Shown here in pieces: positions 59,576 to 64,000 of a stretch of DNA of 64,000 bases (the stretch's first letter is position 1; each line of letters begins with the position of its first letter). This DNA comes from JBBDYD01 sp040901865 (GTDB taxonomy: Bacteria > Bacteroidota > Ignavibacteria > UBA10030). The stretch covers positions 33,714-97,713 of the forward strand of contig JBBDYD010000136.1 in assembly GCA_040901865.1 (NCBI GenBank). Reading direction: 5' to 3'. The notes beneath the pieces were generated by a model, which made no database searches, was not told the DNA's origin, and saw only the letters and a list, made by a program, of their open reading frames with translations. The position numbers were made by a program, and so were the translations under genes.

Positions 59576-59974
59576 CCAAAATATCCTCAATAACCTTCTC
59601 TGACGTTCTCGGACCCACTCCATCGAGAAGCAGCAATATCCGGTTCCAGGAAACGACATCCCGCGGGTTTTCGAGCACGCGAAGATAAGCGATCATGTCC
59701 TTGACATGCGCAGTCTCAATGAACTTGAATCCGCCGAACTTTCTGAACGGAATATTGGCCTTCGTCAGCTCGATTTCCAGATCGAACGAATGAAATGACG
59801 ATCGGAAGAGGACGGCCATGTCTTCGAGAGCGATCCCTTGTTCCCGGAGCTCAAGGATCTTCTGAACGAGATACCGCGATTGCATGTTCTCGTTCTCGGC
59901 CACCACGAGCTGCGGCAGTTCGCCGCCGGGTTTCTTGGTATAGAGTTCTTTGCGGTACATTAATCATCCCGGAG

Positions 59975-59994
59975 GTTCCGATTCGAATCGGAAC
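59975..59994. repeat. 20-bp perfect palindrome at the helicase break
   Basis: GTTCCGATTCGAATCGGAAC is a perfect palindrome and sits between the two halves of the helicase, 12 bp from the TAATG junction. It is flanked on the leftward strand by CTCCGGGATGA. It looks like an inserted REP-type element that added a stop codon and a new start. Confidence 0.85.
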
Positions 59995-60985
59995 TTGCTG
60001 TTGGGATTCCCCGCGCAAGTATCTCATTCGCCAGATTCAAGATCGGCTGCGTGCTCCTGAAATTCTCTTCCAGCTTGACGATTTTGCAATCCGGATACAC
60101 CTTCGGGAAATCCAGAATGTTCCGGATGGTGGAGCCCCGAAACGAGTAGATTGATTGTGCATCGTCGCCGACGACCATCAGATTATTGTGCCGCGAGGCA
60201 AGCAACAGGGCGATATCGGCCTGGACTTTGTTGGTGTCTTGATACTCATCCACCATGATGTACTTATACCGGTCTGACAATGCTTCCCGCACCCCCTGGT
60301 GTTCCCGCAGTAGTCGGGCTAAGTTGACAAGCAAATCGTCATAATCCATCAATTGGTGGTGCTTCTTATACCGGTCGTATTCTTCGTGAACCTTCCTGAT
60401 ATCCCCTTCCTGCTCGAGGTATTGCGGGTAATCGATACTAAGAAGCTCGGGAAGCGGAGTGTGGGTGTTCACCACGCGGCTGCAAAGGTCATACAATGCT
60501 TCTTTTCGCGGAAAGCGCTTTTCCTTTGTGTCAAATTTGAGTCTTGTACGAATGAGATTCATGACGTCCTCGGCATCGGTCTGGTCGAGGATCGTGAAGT
60601 TCATTTCGTATCCCAGCAAGGGGGCATGTTTACGCAGAATGGAATTGGCAAACGAGTGGAACGTTCCGCCCGAAACGCGCTCGCATCGCGCATCGAGGAG
60701 CATTGATGCCCGTCGAAGCATTTCGTGAGCCGCTTTTCTCGTGAATGTGAGCAGAAGAACATGGTCGGGTCTCACGCCGAGTTCCACAAGATAGGCCACG
60801 CGGTACACGATCGTTCGCGTTTTGCCCGTCCCGGCTCCCGCAATGATCAGGTGTGGACCGTTCACGGACGTTGCCGCTTCATATTGAGCGGGATTGAGGT
60901 CGTTCTTGTAATTGACCGTGAACTTCTGCGGAACAACGAGCTGAAGATTCTCGTGGGGAAGGGGTTTGAGGGTAAACTTCTTCAT

Positions 60986-61345
60986 GGGCGCAAGATACTC
61001 ACTGATGCTCGCTGATCACAGATGGGTTTTTGAAATGATCTGAAGTAATGGCATGGCGTTAAAATATTGACAAAGATAGGGAAAATCGTGATAAAGGGTA
61101 AGACCTTCAGACAGCTTTTCTCCGTGGAACTCTCTTTTCTTTCTCTGTGTAACTCCGTGAAATCTCCTGAGTCACTTGAGAAATCCTCAACAAAGCCGTA
61201 GCTTGATAATGAACGATGAATGGTGAGCCCAATGCCATTCAACGGGAAGTCGAAGCATCAATCCTCACCGTTTACCGTTCACCGTTTACCGTTCACTGTT
61301 CACCGTTCACTATTCACCACTCTTCACCCTTTACCCTTCACGATC
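60986..61345. repeat. Divergent gap with repeat debris and an 11-unit heptad tract
   Basis: No gene in 360 bp. The left part, 61118-61175, has CTCCGTGGAAC and CTGTGTAACTCCGTGAAA, decayed copies of a repeated word. At 61264-61340 there are eleven heptads in strict phase: CTCACCG, TTTACCG, TTCACCG, TTTACCG, TTCACTG, TTCACCG, TTCACTA, TTCACCA, CTCTTCA, CCCTTTA, CCCTTCA, ending 5 bp before the ackA ATG. The open frame of ackA extends upstream through them, which would mislead a start prediction. No clear promoter was recognised. Confidence 0.85.
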
Positions 61346-62590
61346 ATGAATATTCTAGTCTTAAACTGTGGTTCCTCCTCGCTCAAGTTCCAGGTTATCG
61401 CCACAGATCTTGAACTCATTGAAAAAGACGGCGACCGTCAACTCGCACGCGGACTGATCGAGCGTATCGGAAGCCAGTCGCTCATCACTCTGGAGGCCAC
61501 CGGAAAGCCTGCCGTCCGGCAAGCGGCTCCTCTGCGTGATCATCGCGCGGCGCTTGATTTTCTTCTCCGCTGGATCGTTTCCCCCGAAGCCGGGATCGAA
61601 GGAATTCGCTCCATGGGAGATATCCATGCCGTGGGGCACCGTGTGGTTCACGGTGCCGAGAAATTCACGCGGTCGGTGGTCATTGACGCCGAGGTGATCA
61701 AAGGCATTGAAGATTGCATTGAGTTGGCGCCCCTGCACAATCCCGCGAATCTTAAGGGTATTCACGCGGCGAGAGAGATCATAGGCACTGGCGTGCCGCA
61801 AGTGGCGGTGTTTGACACGTCGTTCCATTCCACAATGCCTGAGACGTCGTACCTCTATGCCATTCCATATCAATTGTACAGGCGTCACAAGATTCGCCGA
61901 TATGGTTTTCACGGCACATCGCACAGGTATGTGGCATATCGCTATCGCCAACTCATGGGTGCCAAACGGGATGAAGTGAATATCATCACCCTCCATTTGG
62001 GAAACGGATGCTCGATCTGTGCGATCAAGAACGGAAATTCTGTGGATACGTCCATGGGCCTGACTCCCCTGGAAGGCCTGGTGATGGGAACGCGCTCAGG
62101 CGATATCGATCCGTCAATTCTTGAATTTCTGATGCACAAAGAGGGAATGTCGATTCCGGAAGTGGACACACTCCTGAACAAGCAATCGGGGCTCCTCGGC
62201 ATTTCGGGTCTCACGAATGACATGAGGGACCTGCTTGCGGAAGAGCAGGAGCATCAGGATCGCAGGGCCAAACTCGCAGTGGATATCTTCTGCGGGCGGA
62301 TTCGAAAGTACATCGGGGCCTACCTGGCAGAAATGGGTGGTGCCAATGCGGTTGTGTTTACAGGCGGAATCGGTGAAAATTCGCCTGTTATCAGGCAGAG
62401 GGTTTTCGAGGGATTGGGATTTCTCGGCCTTGAAATTGACGATTTACTGAACAAGGCCATGACGGGAGGAAAAGAAGGGGAGATCGGAAAGAAAGGATTC
62501 ATGCGCATCATGGTCATCCCGACAAATGAAGAACTGTTGATAGCACGAGACACTGTTCGGAGCGTGAAGAACGCACCGAGAAGGTGGTAG
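61346..62590 (+). CDS. ackA: Acetate kinase
   Basis: Enzyme (EC 2.7.2.1) that interconverts acetyl phosphate and acetate with ATP, 414 aa. Seen: phosphate-binding NCGSSSLKFQV at residues 7-17, GHRVVHGAEKFTRSVVID, LAPLHNPANLKGIHAAREI, VAVFDTSFHSTMPE, YGFHGTSHRYVAYRY, LHLGNGCSICAIKNGNSVDT, GLVMGTRSGDIDP and FTGGIGENSPVIRQ. The ATG at 61346 begins the universal MNILVLNCGSSS; longer in-frame starts only translate the heptad repeat. No pta gene is adjacent. Confidence 0.97.
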   Translation: MNILVLNCGSSSLKFQVIATDLELIEKDGDRQLARGLIERIGSQSLITLEATGKPAVRQAAPLRDHRAALDFLLRWIVSPEAGIEGIRSMGDIHAVGHRVVHGAEKFTRSVVIDAEVIKGIEDCIELAPLHNPANLKGIHAAREIIGTGVPQVAVFDTSFHSTMPETSYLYAIPYQLYRRHKIRRYGFHGTSHRYVAYRYRQLMGAKRDEVNIITLHLGNGCSICAIKNGNSVDTSMGLTPLEGLVMGTRSGDIDPSILEFLMHKEGMSIPEVDTLLNKQSGLLGISGLTNDMRDLLAEEQEHQDRRAKLAVDIFCGRIRKYIGAYLAEMGGANAVVFTGGIGENSPVIRQRVFEGLGFLGLEIDDLLNKAMTGGKEGEIGKKGFMRIMVIPTNEELLIARDTVRSVKNAPRRW

Positions 62591-62594
62591 GATT

Positions 62595-62692
62595 ACGAAT
62601 CAACGTAACAACGACAAGAACGAAACAACGAATCAACGAACAAAACCCGCTTTTTCTCACATACTCATATACTCAACTACTCATCTATTACA
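62595..62692. repeat. Octad tracts between ackA and the AraC-type gene
   Basis: Two 8-base-period tracts. The first (62595-62643) has ACGAATCA, ACGTAACA, ACGACAAGA (one extra base), ACGAAACA, ACGAATCA, ACGAACAA and matches the octad inside the helicase gene. The second (62661-62692) has ATACTCAT, ATACTCAA, CTACTCAT, CTATTACA and ends directly at the ATG at 62693. ATACTCAT also precedes the gnd ATG at 35662-35671. Confidence 0.9.
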
Positions 62693-63271
62693 ATGCCTGC
62701 CATAAGTACCTTATACATCCGCAACATGGTATGCCCGCGATGTATCAAAGTTGTGCGTGAGGAACTGGAGGGCTTGGGGCTCGATGTCCGGAATGTCAGT
62801 CTGGGGGAGGTGTCAGTGTCTGGAGCGGAAAAGTCACTCCCGATCCCGGCCATCCGGAAAGTACTTGAGAAAAATGGATTCGAGCTAATCGAAGACAAGC
62901 GCGCAAAAGTGATCGAGGAGGTCAAGCACGCTGTTCTCAACCTCGCCCGCAACGACCACGAAAAGAACCCGATCCGCCTAAAAGACTCTGAATACATCGC
63001 CCGCAAAGTTGGCAAGGAATACCATTCGCTCAGTTCTCTCTTTTCATCTGTCGAAAACCTCACCATCGAACACTACCTCATTCTCCAACGCATCGAGTAC
63101 GCAAAGGAACTTCTGAAGTACGGGGACCTGACCCTGAGTGAAATATCCTACAAACTGGGCTACAGCAGCGTTCAGCACCTTTCCAACCAGTTCAAAACTG
63201 TTACCGGAATGACGCCCACAGAATTCCGCTCCATGGGGGGGGGCCGCATCGCCATTCGATCGATCATGTGA
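62693..63271 (+). CDS. HMA-like / AraC-type fusion regulator
   Basis: Small regulator of 192 aa joining a heavy-metal-associated-type N-terminus to an AraC DNA-binding domain. Seen: ferredoxin-like segment with two Cys (LYIRNMVCPRCIKVVREELE, Cys14 and Cys17), VSVSGAEKSLPIPAI, a linker, then AraC helices (IEHYLILQRIEYAKELLKYG, LTLSEISYKLGYSSVQHLSN, QFKTVTGMTPTEFRSM). Related proteins in Bacteroidota often sit beside metal-efflux genes; none is seen here. The CPRC pair suggests a copper or mercury input, which is inference. The start directly abuts the octad tract, with no Shine-Dalgarno. Confidence 0.88.
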   Translation: MPAISTLYIRNMVCPRCIKVVREELEGLGLDVRNVSLGEVSVSGAEKSLPIPAIRKVLEKNGFELIEDKRAKVIEEVKHAVLNLARNDHEKNPIRLKDSEYIARKVGKEYHSLSSLFSSVENLTIEHYLILQRIEYAKELLKYGDLTLSEISYKLGYSSVQHLSNQFKTVTGMTPTEFRSMGGGRIAIRSIM

Positions 63272-63284
63272 TATAGTTTAGGCG

Positions 63285-63424
63285 AGGTTGAAGGTTACCT
63301 TCAACCCTGCAATCACGAGAGAAGGTAACCTTCCGCAAGGGGTTTCCATGAGCAGACGTGAAAACATTGGGCGAAGGTAAAGGTTACCTTCAGCTTGGCT
63401 TGAACACTGAAGAAGGTAACCTTT
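63285..63424. repeat. Cluster of GAAGGTAACCTTC-type REP palindromes
   Basis: Four palindromes built on AAGGT/ACCTT lie between the AraC-type gene and the transposase: 63285-63306 (AGGTTGAAGGT-T-ACCTTCAACCC), 63321-63333 (GAAGGT-A-ACCTTC), 63373-63391 (GAAGGTAAAGGTTACCTTC) and 63412-63422 (AAGGT-A-ACCTT). A fifth half appears at 63984-64000 at the end of the window, GCGAAGGTAAAAGGTTACC. GGGCGAAGGTAAA precedes both the third and fifth. They flank the transposase gene on both sides, as REP elements do. Confidence 0.9.
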
Positions 63425-63453
63425 AACTATGAACTCCCCTGGGGGCGTATGAT

Positions 63454-64000
63454 ATGAACCGGGATGAACCCATAGAAGGCAACTTGTTCTACCACATCTA
63501 CAATCGCGGGAATGATCGACAACGGATCTTCGGCGATGAGTCGGATTACTTCGCCTTTCTTAAGAAGATGAAATCGTTGGCAGTCCAGTATTCTGTTGCA
63601 GTGCCGATCTACGCGCTCATGCCGAATCATTATCACCTGATTGCACTCCAAAACACAAGCGGCAATCTTTCGAACATGATGGGTGCATTGGCAACATCGG
63701 CAGCAAAACGGTATAATCTGAAGTTCGGACACATCGGGCATTTGTTCCAAGGACCGTTCCGGTACAAAGTTGTTTCGGAGGAATTCTTGTGGTATGTGGC
63801 TTGCTATATTCACCTTAACCCGGTTCGGGCGGGGCTTGCGAAGCTCCCGGGAGAATGGCCATATTCAAACTTTGAGGATCTGTGCAAAAGGTTGAAGGAA
63901 ACCTGTAACTCAGTTTGGCAGGGTTATCCGAATTACGTTTACAACGTTCTGAAGGACGATGTTCTGGAAAAAGAGTTCCGGGCGAAGGTAAAAGGTTACC
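63454..64000 (+). CDS. REP-associated tyrosine transposase (RAYT, Y1 type), 3' end off window
   Basis: Single-strand DNA transposase of the TnpA-REP group, related to IS200/IS605 TnpA, 182 codons visible. Seen: start MNRDEPIEGNLFYHIYNRGN (the FYHIYNRGN opening is typical), the HUH-type motif IYALMPNHYHLIALQN, LATSAAKRYNLKFGHIGHLF, GPFRYKVV and the catalytic-Tyr segment YVACYIHLNPVRAGLAKLP, then GEWPYSNFEDL. An in-frame TGA at 63430 and no other ATG between fix the start at 63454. It is bracketed by REP palindromes; the last visible codons (AKVKGY) are read from the fifth REP copy, so the gene overlaps its own repeat. Confidence 0.92.
   Translation, partial: MNRDEPIEGNLFYHIYNRGNDRQRIFGDESDYFAFLKKMKSLAVQYSVAVPIYALMPNHYHLIALQNTSGNLSNMMGALATSAAKRYNLKFGHIGHLFQGPFRYKVVSEEFLWYVACYIHLNPVRAGLAKLPGEWPYSNFEDLCKRLKETCNSVWQGYPNYVYNVLKDDVLEKEFRAKVKGY

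Larger units (their letters stand above)
58917..60985 (-). pseudogene. UvrD/PcrA-like helicase split into two overlapping reading frames
   Basis: Superfamily 1A DNA helicase normally made as one chain of about 700 aa. N-terminal half, 59960-60985 (341 aa): Q motif LNPAQYEAA, Walker A AGAGTGKTRT, TFTRKAAHEML, GTFHSFANSILRKH, Walker B MVDEYQDTNKVQ, motif III GDDAQSIYSFRGS, motif IV LEENFRSTQPIL. C-terminal half, 58917-59960 (347 aa): MYRKELYTKKPGGELP, LSTVHSAKGLEWNTVFV, EERRLMYVACTRAKEHLF. The break lies where a stretch of roughly 50 bp holding a perfect 20-bp palindrome replaces the expected link after LANEILAR. The stop and new start overlap as TAATG, so both halves might still be made and associate. 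All helicase motifs are intact, so it could be a working two-part enzyme or a recent pseudogene. Confidence 0.85.

Noticed and set aside
61220..61345. N-terminal extension of acetate kinase
   Set aside because: It only translates the TTCACCG heptads; the universal acetate kinase start MNILVLNCG is at 61346.
15328..62692. CRISPR array from the short regular repeats
   Set aside because: Units are 7-8 bp and directly adjacent, with no 20-40-bp spacers and no cas genes.

Overview
The window reads as a draft-assembly scaffold (a run of exactly 100 N sits at 54488-54587) from a Gram-negative member of the Bacteroidota/Ignavibacteriota side of the FCB group. The main evidence is several secreted proteins ending in the type IX secretion (T9SS) sorting domain in its Ignavibacteria-like form (NYPNPFNP ... 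LGRE ... SGVYLYR), PorV/PorQ-family and TonB-dependent outer-membrane proteins, and T9SS-style lipoproteins. The species cannot be named from the sequence alone.

Region 1 (1-1246) is a leftward long ECF sigma factor, cut by the window edge. Region 2 (1416-35542) is one rightward block of 24 genes, mostly joined by ATGA/GTGA/TAATG overlaps, that takes pectin from outside the cell to central metabolism. It holds PL9 and PL1 pectate lyases, a GH28 polygalacturonase, two TonB-dependent receptors, surface and outer-membrane proteins (one of the PorV/PorQ family), two further T9SS-sorted proteins, a GH105 unsaturated glycuronyl hydrolase, a LacI-type regulator and a DUF4861 protein. Behind these come uxaC, kduD, kduI, uxaE, a TRAP transporter (dctPQM), a UxuB-type mannonate oxidoreductase, pdxB, a LarA-family nickel-pincer racemase/epimerase and a KdgK-like sugar kinase; gnd follows after a repeat-filled gap. 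No SusD, UxuA or KDPG aldolase is seen. A LarA-type mannonate/gluconate epimerase feeding Gnd would give an alternative exit route for galacturonate.

Region 3 (37228-44994, leftward) is a membrane redox module: a membrane-anchored GcvH-like protein, a ferredoxin-like 4Fe-4S subunit, an NrfD/HybB membrane subunit and a second GcvH-like protein. It is followed by a haem-motif sensor kinase, an NtrC-type sigma-54 activator, an archaemetzincin and a TerB-like protein. Both GcvH-like proteins carry Glu where the lipoylated Lys should be. Good matches to sigma-54 promoters precede both the redox genes and the kinase.

Region 4 (45230-53013) holds a lipoprotein, a site-2 protease, a DUF1611 protein, lysA, asd, a CusF-SCO fusion and a homocysteine methyltransferase/MetF fusion. 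Region 5 (53352-55838) holds a GHL10-type glycosidase and a coiled-coil receiver protein, separated by the assembly gap. Region 6 (56164-58785, leftward) is a compact aminotransferase / cytidylyltransferase / CDP-alcohol phosphatidyltransferase cassette, probably for an amino-alcohol phospholipid headgroup. Region 7 (58917-64000) holds a UvrD-like helicase split in two at a 20-bp palindrome, acetate kinase, an HMA-AraC fusion regulator and a REP-associated transposase among its palindromic repeats.

Many intergenic gaps, and one coding region, contain degenerate tandem repeats with a strict 7- or 8-base period. This is the most pervasive non-genic structure in the window.
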